Below are positions 25,209 through 33,311 of a stretch of DNA of 64,000 bases, piece after piece. The notes beneath the pieces were generated by a model, which was not told where the DNA came from, did not search any database, and saw only the letters and a list, made by a program, of their open reading frames with translations. The stretch lies in the NCBI GenBank assembly GCA_964547995.1, contig CAZJRB010000016.1:1-64000 (forward strand). Direction: 5' to 3'. This DNA is from CAZJRB01 sp964547995. Its GTDB lineage: Bacteria; Planctomycetota; Planctomycetia; Pirellulales; Thermoguttaceae. Numbering within the stretch: position 1 is the first letter of the stretch; each line of letters opens with the position of its first letter. The translations under genes and the position numbers were made by a program.

Positions 25209-25298
25209 TCAGCGGCGCCGAAGGGGGGGCATCGGACTTGCAACACCTCCTTTACGCCTTGCCGAAGACAGACACCATCGGTTTCCGTCTCACGTCCG
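25209..25298 (-). promoter_or_regulatory. structured pckG leader with possible leader peptide
   Basis: On the minus strand, CGGAC (25298-25294) can pair with GTCCG (25237-25233), enclosing a fold that includes AAAGGAGGTG (25253-25244). An ATG at 25232 follows that Shine-Dalgarno by 11 nt and opens an 8-codon frame (M-P-P-L-R-R-R-stop, ending at 25209), just before the terminator hairpin. It could be a leader-peptide attenuator or an unrecognised riboswitch. I matched it to no known riboswitch class. Confidence 0.4.
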
Positions 25299-25309
25299 GC
25301 GTCTGAAGA

Positions 25310-25337
25310 AATCTAACAAATTCGATTTTCATGTCAA
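25310..25337 (-). promoter_or_regulatory. candidate promoter of pckG
   Basis: On the minus strand: a perfect TTGACA (25337-25332), a 16-bp spacer, then TAGATT (25315-25310). The predicted start near 25303 gives a leader of about 190 nt. The remaining DNA up to hisB (25338-25463) shows nothing else. Confidence 0.6.
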
Positions 25338-25463
25338 CACCTGTTTGGGAAATGCCCAGCGGCAAAGCACTCGCATTCGTGGCGTCCGCGAGAAGGCATG
25401 GGCGGGCACAGGACTACCCCGGGAGCGGGGGTCGGCATCCTTTGCCGTTGCGCGGGTGAGACC

Positions 25464-26051
25464 TCAGAGGGTCCCCTTGGTGCTGGGGACGTCATTTCTG
25501 CGGGAGTCGAGTTCGACGGCCATGCGCAACGCCTGGGCGGCGGCCTTGAAAATGCCTTCGGCCATGTGGTGGCTGTTCCGGCCGTGGTGGACGATCAGGT
25601 GGAGGTTGCACAGGGCGTTGGCCGCGAAGGCCTGCCAGAAGTCGGCCACCAGCTCGCTGTCGAACTCGCCGATTTTGGGGGAGGGAAAGTCGGCCTCGAA
25701 CAGGAAGTAGGGCCGGCCGCCGAGGTCCGCGGCGCTGGTCACCAGGGTCTCTTCCATGGGCAGTGTGAAGTGGCCGTAGCGGCGGATGCCTTTCTTGTCG
25801 CCCACGGCCTCGCAAAACGCCTGACCCAGGCAGATCCCGACGTCCTCGACCGTGTGGTGCTGGTCGACGTCGAGGTCGCCGGTCGCCTTGACGATCAGAT
25901 CGAAGGCCCCGTGCTTGGCAAACAGCGTGAGCATGTGGTCGAGGAATCCGACGCCCGTGGCAATCTGGGCCTCACCGATTCCGTCGAGCACCAAGTCCAG
26001 CTCGATCTGGGTCTCGGTCGTCTTGCGTCGGATTTGGGCGGTTCGCGGCAT
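25464..26051 (-). CDS. hisB: imidazoleglycerol-phosphate dehydratase
   Basis: 195 residues, the normal length for the monofunctional bacterial enzyme. It removes water from imidazole glycerol phosphate to give imidazole acetol phosphate, step 6 of histidine synthesis. The metal-binding motifs are present: 'VGFLDHMLTLFAKHG', 'DVDQHHTVEDVGICLG' and 'HHGRNSHHMAEGIFKA'. The C-terminus 'STKGTL' is canonical. It is the last gene of hisD-hisC-hisB, 196 bp after hisC, with a family B palindrome in the gap. Confidence 0.96.
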   Translation of the reverse strand: MPRTAQIRRKTTETQIELDLVLDGIGEAQIATGVGFLDHMLTLFAKHGAFDLIVKATGDLDVDQHHTVEDVGICLGQAFCEAVGDKKGIRRYGHFTLPMEETLVTSAADLGGRPYFLFEADFPSPKIGEFDSELVADFWQAFAANALCNLHLIVHHGRNSHHMAEGIFKAAAQALRMAVELDSRRNDVPSTKGTL

Positions 26052-26096
26052 GGTCGACTCGCAAAGATTTTGATTTGGTGGTAGGACGGCACACGG

Positions 26097-26259
26097 AGAG
26101 GTTGTGAGTTTTTGGGATCCAATATCGATGGCCTGTAGGGAACGCCCTCCGTGGCGTTCCGAAACGTGGAAAACGTGCTCGTTACTGCTTCCCGGAACGC
26201 CACGGAGAGCGTTCCCTACAAAAAATCACAACCTCGGCGTTTGCCCGCTACTTTTCTTG
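26097..26259. repeat. palindromic repeat, family B copy 2 (MITE-like), within the his operon
   Basis: The inner arms at 26135-26160 and 26194-26219 are inverted 26-mers, each a hairpin of ggaacgcc/ggcgttcc type. The outer arms are gaggttgtgagttttt (near 26099-26114) and the inverse aaaaaatcacaacctc (26220-26235), giving a unit of about 160 bp. The right flank continues to 26259 with near identity to 17066-17106. It contains the last codons (Gln-Glu-Lys) and TAG stop of hisC. Confidence 0.8.
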
Positions 26260-27309
26260 GCCGCCGATGATCTCCCTGAGGCGTTGCAAGCATACATTGA
26301 TTTGCACGTCCGTGCCAACAGAGATTCGCAAGCCGTCTCCCCAACTGGAATAGTCCATGTATCGAACGAGGATTCGATCTCTCTTTAACGCCTCATAGAG
26401 GGGTCGTATTGTCCGCTCGGGGTGGGTGCTCCATGTAAAATTTGCCTGTGAGTCCACTGTCACAAACCCGATGTCCCGCAGACCTAGTAGGAGATGCTTG
26501 CGGACAGCCACGATCTTGCTGCGGTTTTCCACAAGCCAGTCCTGGTCGCCGATGGCGGCCGTGGCGGCGGCAATCGACAGCGTGTCGCAGTTGTACGAAT
26601 CCTTCACCTTGGCAAGCTGGGCAATCATCTGCGGCTGGGCCACCACGAACCCAAACCGCAATCCGGCCAACGCGTACGACTTGCTCAGGCTCCGCGAGAC
26701 CAGGATCTTCTCGTTCCTGGCGACCAAATCGAGGCAGTTGACGTCCGCGAAATCGACGTATGCCTCGTCGACCAACAACGGGCAGGGGAGCCGCTCAGCG
26801 ATCTCCAGGACCCGCTCGGGCGGGATCATCGTGCCGGAAGGGCTGTTGGGGTTCGGGAGGAAGACGAGCCGCAGGCCGTCCGCCCCTTCCGCAAAGGCAT
26901 CCGGCAGCGACCAATCGTCGTTGAAGCGAATCTCCTCGCTTCGGGCGCCCTGGATTTGGGCAAGCGTTTTGTAGAGTATGTAACTGGGATAAGGGAGACG
27001 CAGAAGTTGACCCTGGCCGACGAACGCCCGGGTGGCGATCGTGAGGATGTCGTCGCTTCCATTGCCGGCGAGAATCCAATCGGGCCCCACGCCCAGCACG
27101 TCGGCCGCTTTCTTGCGAAACGCTTCGGCCATGGCGTCCGGGTACTTTTGCAGGCCGGCACGAACGGTCTCCTCGACGGCGCGAACCACGGCGGGCGAAC
27201 AGGGATACGGATTCTCATTCGTGTTCAGTTTCACGAAATCATCGGTCTGCGGCTGCTCGCCCGGCACATAGCCGGCCATCGCTTCAATCTCGGGGCGAAA
27301 ATGGGTCAT
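26248..27309 (-). CDS. hisC: histidinol-phosphate aminotransferase
   Basis: 353 residues, normal length. It converts imidazole acetol phosphate to histidinol phosphate with glutamate. It has class II aminotransferase signatures: 'KLNTNENPYPCSPAV', 'NPNSPSGTMIPPE', 'LLVDEAYVDFAD' and the Schiff-base Lys in 'SRSLSKSYALAGLRFGF'. The last three residues and stop are encoded by the flank of palindromic element B, so the native C-terminus may have been replaced; the catalytic domain is complete. It lies 48 bp after hisD. Confidence 0.95.
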   Translation of the reverse strand: MTHFRPEIEAMAGYVPGEQPQTDDFVKLNTNENPYPCSPAVVRAVEETVRAGLQKYPDAMAEAFRKKAADVLGVGPDWILAGNGSDDILTIATRAFVGQGQLLRLPYPSYILYKTLAQIQGARSEEIRFNDDWSLPDAFAEGADGLRLVFLPNPNSPSGTMIPPERVLEIAERLPCPLLVDEAYVDFADVNCLDLVARNEKILVSRSLSKSYALAGLRFGFVVAQPQMIAQLAKVKDSYNCDTLSIAAATAAIGDQDWLVENRSKIVAVRKHLLLGLRDIGFVTVDSQANFTWSTHPERTIRPLYEALKRDRILVRYMDYSSWGDGLRISVGTDVQINVCLQRLREIIGGQEK

Positions 27310-27357
27310 GATCTGTATGTCGCATTCGCCGACGTGCCGTCGGCGGCTAAACGGTCA

Positions 27358-28725
27358 TCACTCATTATTTTTCATTCTTATTTCAACGCTTGCCCTGTGG
27401 GCTGTTAGCCCTTCTTTCGTAGCGAGCACTTGCACGTCGGGTGCCAGTTTGCCCATTCCATCTTCACCGAAGTGGAGGATGCTGTTTGCCCTGAGGAAAT
27501 CGTTGCAGGAGAGCCCGCTGGCGAACCGGGCGGTGCCGCTGGTCGGCAGGACGTGCGACGGCCCGGCGGCATAGTCGCCCAGGGCGACCGGCGTGTAGTT
27601 GCCCAGAAAGATCGCGCCGGCGCGGTGCAGCTTCTCAACAAGCTCTTCGGCGTTTTCGGTGGCTACGTGCAGGTGCTCGGGGGCAATCTCATTGGTCAAT
27701 GCACACGCCTCGTCGGCATCGCGTGCAAGGATCACCGCCCCGAACTCTTCGAGGCTTTCTCGGGCCAGTTCGCCGCGCTCCAAGTTGGCCAGTTGGCGGC
27801 CCAGCTCGTCAACGGCGGCGTCCAGCGCGGCTTCGTCCCAACCGATCAGGATGCTGGCCCCGGGGGCGTGCTCCGCCTGGGCAATCAGGTCGGCGGCCGT
27901 GTAGTCGGGCCGCGTCGAGGGGTCAACAATGACGACCACCTCGCTCGGTCCGGCGATCGAATCGATGTCGACTTCGCCGTAGACGCGACGCTTGGCCAAC
28001 GCGACGAAAAGGTTGCCGGGCCCGGCGATCTTGTCGACCCGCGGGATTCCCTCGACGCCGAACGCCAGCGCGGCAACGGCCTGGGCCCCGCCGAGTCGGT
28101 AGACCTCGTCGATCCCCAGTTCGCGGCAGGTGGCGAGCACGTCGGCGTTGTAGGCCCCGAACTCCGTCGGCGGGGCGACGACGGCCAGTTGCTTGACTCC
28201 GGCAACCTGGGCCGGCACGGCGGTCATCAGGACGGTGGACGGATAGGCGGCGGCCCCGCCCGGCACACAAAGCCCCACGCGCGCAAGCGGCTGATACCGC
28301 TGGACCAGGTACCCGTCGGGCCGCTCCATGCGGATCGTCTCGTGCAGGATCGCCTCTTGGAACGTGCGGATGTTTTCGGCCACGCGGCGGACGGTTTCGA
28401 GCAGTTCGGGATCGGCCCCGGCGTGGGCGTCGGCGAGTTCTTCCGCCGGCACGCGGACCGTCTCGGCGGTCAGCTCGGCCTTGTCGATGCGTGCCGAATA
28501 GTCGAGCACGGCTTCAAGGCCCTTTTGCCGCACGTCGTCGCAAATCCGCTCGACGACTTGCACCGGCGAGAGCGGTTCGCCGAAGACTTCCACGGTCAGT
28601 TGCCTTCCCCGCCCGCTGACGACATCCCCCAGCGGGCTGAGCCGCCGCCGCAGTTGGCCCATGGCCGCGCGGATGTCGTCCGTGCGGCTGTTGATTCGGA
28701 GGATGTTCAGTTCGCGGCTGGTCAT
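27358..28725 (-). CDS. hisD: histidinol dehydrogenase
   Basis: 455 residues; HisD usually has about 430. It oxidises histidinol to histidine in two NAD-dependent steps. Characteristic blocks are 'VGLCVPGGAAAYPSTVLMTA', 'DKIAGPGNLFVALAKRRVYG', 'IDSIAGPSEVVVIVD', 'QAEHAPGASILIGWD' (zinc-site Gln/His) and 'EIAPEHLHVATE'. The first gene of hisDCB, it is divergent from the AAA ATPase gene across 202 bp. Confidence 0.96.
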   Translation of the reverse strand: MTSRELNILRINSRTDDIRAAMGQLRRRLSPLGDVVSGRGRQLTVEVFGEPLSPVQVVERICDDVRQKGLEAVLDYSARIDKAELTAETVRVPAEELADAHAGADPELLETVRRVAENIRTFQEAILHETIRMERPDGYLVQRYQPLARVGLCVPGGAAAYPSTVLMTAVPAQVAGVKQLAVVAPPTEFGAYNADVLATCRELGIDEVYRLGGAQAVAALAFGVEGIPRVDKIAGPGNLFVALAKRRVYGEVDIDSIAGPSEVVVIVDPSTRPDYTAADLIAQAEHAPGASILIGWDEAALDAAVDELGRQLANLERGELARESLEEFGAVILARDADEACALTNEIAPEHLHVATENAEELVEKLHRAGAIFLGNYTPVALGDYAAGPSHVLPTSGTARFASGLSCNDFLRANSILHFGEDGMGKLAPDVQVLATKEGLTAHRASVEIRMKNNE

Positions 28726-28927
28726 CGAGGCGCTTCCAAGGTTGGGGACACGGAGCCCTATTCTGATCTATTGAATCGGACAGGCCAAGCCCCTATTGTG
28801 TTCGGGGAAGCCGCCGAGCGGAAGTCCCCCCAAGTGGCCATGTCGGCCGTGCGAGGCTCCCATTGGCCGGTTCGCTCGTTTTCTGGTATTATTAGCATTG
28901 GATCATCCTATTTGCGGAGTTGAGAAA

Positions 28928-30193
28928 ATGAGCGAGCCGAAGCCCCCTTTCATCCGGCGGGTAATTTTGCGGAACTACAAGAGCATCCGGGATTGCGACG
29001 TCACGCTCGGGCCGTTGACGTTCCTGGTCGGCCCGAACGGTTCGGGGAAGAGCAATTTTCTGGATGCGTTGCGGTTTGTCGGCGATTCGCTTTGGACCAC
29101 GATAGAACTGGCCTTTCGGGAGCGAGGGGGGATCAAAGAGGTTTGTTACCATTCACAGCAGGATGCAAATGATTTTTCTGTTGAATTGCAGTTGACGTTG
29201 CCGGACGGTCGAGAAGCATCCTATGCATTTACTGTTGCCGCAAATCCGCAGAATAGATTTGAAGTGAAGGAAGAGGAGTGTCATGTTTTCGGCAAAGGCT
29301 CCGCAAAAGACAGCTACCGAATCAACAAGGGACAAGTTGAGGTCGCGACGTTTCAACCGAGCCCCCCTGTCGTTCCGAATCGATTGTACTTGACTGTTGC
29401 ATCAAGCTTTCCCGAGTTTCGCAACGTGTATGACTTCCTCTCTCGAATGAGGTTCTACAACATCAATCCCGAAAAGATGCGGTGGGAAGAGCAAAGTCTA
29501 GAGTCGGATAGCAGCCATACTCTGTTGCGAGACGGGAGCGGCGCTGCCATCGTGCTGTGGGGCATTCAAGAGACTCGCACGAAGCAGCGAATTGACACGT
29601 ATATGCGTGAGATTCTTCCGGCTCTCGCCGAAGTCAAAGTGGAGTCGCTTTCAGAACATGCGCGACGCCAAACTGGAGACTTTTGCAGCCCTACCTCAAA
29701 GAGGGATTTTGGAGACGAACCCGATTGCCTGTCGTTCGTATTCTCGCTGGACCGCAGACGGGTGTATTTTTCTCCTCAGGCGATGTCTGACGGAACACTG
29801 CGTGCGTTCGGTGTGTTACTTGCCCTGTTTCAATGCACTGGTCGATCCGACCCGCACACGATTCCCTTAGTCGGTATCGAGGAGCCTGAGAACGCGCTGC
29901 ATCCCGCAGCAGCGGGCGTTCTCTTCGATGCAGTTCACGAAGCATCTCATTTCACACAAGTCCTGGTGACGACGCACAGTGCCGACTTGCTGGACATCAA
30001 GGATCTCGACCCGGAGGCCCTTCGCATGGTTGACATCGTGGACGGTGAGACCGTCATCGGCCCGGTAGACAAGGCAAGCAGGTCGATCATGCGGGATCGG
30101 CTGGCCACTGCGGGAGAGCTGCTGAGGCAAAACCAGTTCAGGGTTGTAGGCCAACCGCTGACACCCGTTCGTGCTGATACTGACGAGAGCTAA
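28928..30193 (+). CDS. AAA (ABC/RecF-like, AAA_21) ATPase, first gene of a putative defence pair
   Basis: 421 residues from the ATG at 28928 (GGAG about 9 nt upstream). It has an SMC/RecF-like ATPase fold: Walker A 'FLVGPNGSGKSNFLDALRFV' (about 33-52), the ABC signature-like 'MSDGTLRAFGVLLALF' (about 285-300), Walker B 'PLVGIEEPENALHP' (about 317) and switch His 'VLVTTHSADLLD'. The DUF4276 gene starts 23 bp downstream. Pairs of such ATPases with TOPRIM-like partners form abortive-infection systems of the OLD/PARIS/AbiL type. The middle of the gene (about 29.15-29.95 kb) is richer in A+T than its neighbours, which fits horizontal transfer. A role in housekeeping DNA repair is less likely. Confidence 0.85.
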   Translation: MSEPKPPFIRRVILRNYKSIRDCDVTLGPLTFLVGPNGSGKSNFLDALRFVGDSLWTTIELAFRERGGIKEVCYHSQQDANDFSVELQLTLPDGREASYAFTVAANPQNRFEVKEEECHVFGKGSAKDSYRINKGQVEVATFQPSPPVVPNRLYLTVASSFPEFRNVYDFLSRMRFYNINPEKMRWEEQSLESDSSHTLLRDGSGAAIVLWGIQETRTKQRIDTYMREILPALAEVKVESLSEHARRQTGDFCSPTSKRDFGDEPDCLSFVFSLDRRRVYFSPQAMSDGTLRAFGVLLALFQCTGRSDPHTIPLVGIEEPENALHPAAAGVLFDAVHEASHFTQVLVTTHSADLLDIKDLDPEALRMVDIVDGETVIGPVDKASRSIMRDRLATAGELLRQNQFRVVGQPLTPVRADTDES

Positions 30194-30216
30194 CGTTTCG
30201 TGTTGCGGGGTGAGCG

Positions 30217-30807
30217 ATGGTCTTGAATCTCGGTTGCATCGTCGAAGGGCATGGCGACGTAGCCGCAGTACCGGTCCTATTGCAACGGCTTGGCCAACAA
30301 CTACAACCCGACCTGTATCTAAACATCGAGCGACCGTTTCGCATGGGACGCTACCGGCTCGTCAAGCCAGGCGAGCTGGAGAACGGCATCGAGCAGTTGG
30401 CCAGGCGTTTGGCGGTCCCGCGTGCGATCCTTGTCCTGATCGATGCCGACGATGACTGCCCGGCCGAGCTGGGGCCCTCGCTGCTTGCCCGTGCCGCCGA
30501 AGCGCGGCCGGATATTGCCATCGGCATCGTGCTCGCGAAACGCGAGTTCGAGGCGTGGTTCCTCGCAGCAGTGGAATCGCTCGCCGGCCGGCGCAGCCTG
30601 CCCAAAGAGGTTGATCCCATTGCCGATCCCGAGTCGGTCCGCAATGCCAAAGGCGTGTTGACCCATCTCATGCCACCGAGAACGGCCTACAGCGAGCGGG
30701 CTGACCAACCGGCGCTGACTGCCGTCTTTGACATGGAAGCGGCCCGGTCGCGTTCCGATTCTTTTGACAAGTGTTACCGCGAGATTGAACGGCTGCTCAC
30801 GACATAA
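30217..30807 (+). CDS. DUF4276 protein (TOPRIM-like), partner of the AAA ATPase
   Basis: 196 residues. The start 'VLNLGCIVEGHGDVAAVPVL' contains the VEGxxD pattern of TOPRIM nucleases or primases. 'AILVLIDADDDCPAELG' (about 70-86) provides the DxD acids, and 'VLAKREFEAWFLAAVESLAG' (about 108-127) is diagnostic of DUF4276. The protein is likely a metal-dependent nuclease-like effector controlled by the upstream ATPase. In this family the ATPase is thought to sense infection and the TOPRIM partner to act as toxin; for this pair that is inference by analogy. It follows the ATPase by 23 bp, so the two form an operon. Confidence 0.82.
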   Translation: MVLNLGCIVEGHGDVAAVPVLLQRLGQQLQPDLYLNIERPFRMGRYRLVKPGELENGIEQLARRLAVPRAILVLIDADDDCPAELGPSLLARAAEARPDIAIGIVLAKREFEAWFLAAVESLAGRRSLPKEVDPIADPESVRNAKGVLTHLMPPRTAYSERADQPALTAVFDMEAARSRSDSFDKCYREIERLLTT

Positions 30808-30821
30808 TTCAGGCGAAAGTT

Positions 30822-32108
30822 GTGAAGAAACGCCTGTTGACGATCATCGGTCCCGGCATTCTGGTTGCCGCTACGGGGGTTGGGGCGGGGGACCTGGCGA
30901 CCGGGGCGTTTACCGGCAGCAAGCTCGGCGTGGCCGTGCTTTGGGCCGTTCTGCTCGGGGCCGGGTTGAAGTTCCTGTTGAACGAAGGGCTCGCCCGGTG
31001 GCAACTCGCCACCGGCACCACGCTTTTGGAAGGAAGCGTGGCCAACTTCGGCCGGCCGGTCCAGATGCTGTTTCTCGCCTACCTGCTCGTCTGGAGCTTC
31101 CTTGTCAGCGGTGCATTGATGAGCGCGTGCGGGGTAACGTACCACGCGATTGCCCCGTTCCTTGGTCCCGAGACCGACAAGATTATCTACGGGCTGATGC
31201 ACAGCGCGCTGGCCGTTCTGCTGATCCGGCTCGGCGGCTACCGGCTGTTCGAGAAGGTGATGAGCGTGTGTATCGCCGTCATGTTCGTCGTGGTAGTGGC
31301 GACGGCCGTGGCGTTGCAGCCGGCATGGGGCGAGGTCGCCCGCGGGATTTTCCGGCCGACGATTCCGCCAAAAGGTATCGGCTGGACGGTCGCCCTGATG
31401 GGCGGCGTCGGCGGTACCGTCACGGTCCTTTGCTACGGATACTGGATTCGGGAGGAAGGGCGGTCGGGGGCCGAGGACCTGGCGGTCTGCCGGATCGATC
31501 TGGCCGTCGGGTACGCGATGACCGCCCTGTTCGGGCTCGCCATGGTCATCATCGGCACCACCATCGAACCCGGCGGGAAAGGGACCACGCTGATCGTCAA
31601 CCTGGCCGACAGACTTGAGAGCGTGCTGGGGCCCGTTGCGAGATGGGCGTTTCTGGTCGGGGCGTACGGGGCCGTGTTCAGCAGCCTGTTGGGCGTTTGG
31701 CAGAGCGTACCTTACCTGTTCGCCGACTTTTGGGGAATGGCCCGAAGCGGCCGCAGCGACGCCGGGCGCCGGGTGGATACGAAGTCGTGGCCCTACCAGA
31801 TTTACATGCTCGCCCTGGCGACGGTCCCGGCGGTCTTGTTATGGATCGGTTTTGAAAAGGTCCAAAAATACTATGCCGTGATCGGGGCGATGTTCATCCC
31901 CATGCTCGCCGTCGCCTTGCTGGTGCTCAACGGCCGCAGCAAACTGGTCGGGCGGGACTATCGCAATTCGTGGTTTACGGCCTTGCTGCTGATCGGGGCG
32001 ATCGTGTTCTTTCTGTTCATGCTGTGGTTGAAAGTCTTTCCGGCGGAAGCAGCGGTTGACATTCCAGCGGATTGCCTACAAAATGCCGTGTCCGAGGGGC
32101 ATTTTTGA
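30822..32108 (+). CDS. Nramp-family divalent metal transporter-like protein lacking canonical metal-site motifs
   Basis: 428 residues with about 11 transmembrane helices, starting at a GTG at 30822, 14 bp after the DUF4276 gene. The helix-1 region reads 'GPGILVAATGVGAGDLATGA', where Nramp transporters have DPGN. The helix-6 region reads 'MGGVGGTVTVLCYGYWIREE', where the A/MPH motif is expected. The Asp, Asn and Met metal ligands of classical Mn/Fe Nramps are thus replaced. The protein belongs to the Nramp-related group seen in planctomycetes and others; its cation (Mg, Al, or none) cannot be read from the sequence. Whether it is co-transcribed with the defence pair by design or by chance is unclear. 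Confidence 0.8.
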   Translation: MKKRLLTIIGPGILVAATGVGAGDLATGAFTGSKLGVAVLWAVLLGAGLKFLLNEGLARWQLATGTTLLEGSVANFGRPVQMLFLAYLLVWSFLVSGALMSACGVTYHAIAPFLGPETDKIIYGLMHSALAVLLIRLGGYRLFEKVMSVCIAVMFVVVVATAVALQPAWGEVARGIFRPTIPPKGIGWTVALMGGVGGTVTVLCYGYWIREEGRSGAEDLAVCRIDLAVGYAMTALFGLAMVIIGTTIEPGGKGTTLIVNLADRLESVLGPVARWAFLVGAYGAVFSSLLGVWQSVPYLFADFWGMARSGRSDAGRRVDTKSWPYQIYMLALATVPAVLLWIGFEKVQKYYAVIGAMFIPMLAVALLVLNGRSKLVGRDYRNSWFTALLLIGAIVFFLFMLWLKVFPAEAAVDIPADCLQNAVSEGHF

Positions 32109-32173
32109 GAAATGCCCGGAAAAACCGATCCCGGTCCGCATGGCGGCGGGCAACTAATTGTGGGAGGGAAAAG

Positions 32174-33073
32174 ATGGCCGACAAAGACATGGCGTCCCGA
32201 AAAGAAGCGATTACCGCCCTGGGGTACATGGGGCCGGCGGCCATTCCGGCCCTCGTCGAGGCACTCCACGATGGGAACGAGGGGATCCAGAAATATGCCG
32301 CCCAGATCCTGAGCAAGATGGGTTCGGAAGCGGTGCCGGTCCTGGAAGCTGTGCTTGAGGATCAGGATGAGGCTGCCGCGGTACGAGATGTCGCCGCCGA
32401 GGCGTTGGGGAACATGGGACCGGCGGCATCCTCCGCCATCCCGACTCTCGTTCGGGTGTTTGCACACGACCCGGATGAGGTCGTCCAGTACGATGCCGCT
32501 TTGGCCCTGGTGAAGATGGGAAAACACGCTATACCCGCTTTCGAATCGGTGTTGCAGGAAGAAGACGTGGAAGTCCGACGCAGGGCGGCGCACATCCTGG
32601 GCGCCTTCGGCTCGGAAGCCATTCCCGTACTCGAGAAGGCGCTCCTGGACGAAGACATTTGGGTGCAGACGAGCGTGGCCTTCGCCTTGGGCAATATCGG
32701 TCCGCAAGCGATTCCCGTCCTCGGCGCCCTGCTGAGGCATGAAGGCGTGCGGGAAAATGCGGCCCTGGCCTTGCGGGTCATCGGTGCGGAATCCGTGCCT
32801 ACCCTCGTCGAAGCACTGAAGGACAAGGAAGCCCAATTCCATGCTGCCAAGGCCCTCACCGAACTGGGGCCGGCAGCAAAATCCGCCATTCCCGCCCTGA
32901 CCGAAGCACTTAAGGAGGAAGAGATCCGGTATTTCGCTGCCAACGCGCTGAAGAGCATAGGCCCGGAAGCCGAGTCCGCCATCCCGGCCCTCGAAGAAGT
33001 CTTCCACGAAACCGAGGACTTCTTGACCAGCAAAGCGATTGAGGAGGCGCTGGAAAGCCTCCGGGGTAGTTGA
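32174..33073 (+). CDS. HEAT-repeat (PBS-lyase-like) protein
   Basis: 299 residues from the ATG at 32174 (GGGAGGGA upstream). It is made of about eight HEAT/PBS-lyase repeats with the pattern 'A..LG.MGP.A.PAL..AL.D....VR..AA'. There is no signal peptide and no other domain. It is strongly acidic. Such solenoids are protein-interaction scaffolds; no partner is obvious. It lies 65 bp after the transporter. Confidence 0.85.
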   Translation: MADKDMASRKEAITALGYMGPAAIPALVEALHDGNEGIQKYAAQILSKMGSEAVPVLEAVLEDQDEAAAVRDVAAEALGNMGPAASSAIPTLVRVFAHDPDEVVQYDAALALVKMGKHAIPAFESVLQEEDVEVRRRAAHILGAFGSEAIPVLEKALLDEDIWVQTSVAFALGNIGPQAIPVLGALLRHEGVRENAALALRVIGAESVPTLVEALKDKEAQFHAAKALTELGPAAKSAIPALTEALKEEEIRYFAANALKSIGPEAESAIPALEEVFHETEDFLTSKAIEEALESLRGS

Positions 33074-33158
33074 TCGTCTCCCCCATCTCGCTATTTCGGG
33101 GGGCTCTCGTATAAGGGAAAATTTTTTCTAATTGCGAGAATCCATCTCTTGCAATCTC

Positions 33159-33186
33159 TTGCAATAGCCGTGTGTCGGATTATAAT
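33159..33186 (+). promoter_or_regulatory. promoter of the FHA-FGE gene with tandem 10-bp repeat
   Basis: TTGCAA (33159-33164), a 16-bp spacer, then a perfect TATAAT (33181-33186). The -35 lies in the second of two exact tandem copies of atctcttgca (33144-33153 and 33154-33163), which could be an operator. The leader to the start codon is about 120 nt. Confidence 0.55.
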
Positions 33187-33311
33187 TAGTTTTTGCCGGC
33201 TTACAGCCGATATTTCCCCCACCAGTGTGGTATCCTGCCGGCTAGCCAAACCTGCCAACAGGGTTTTTCCCTCACACCCACGTTCCCACAAACCGTAGGG
33301 ACAGAGCCACG

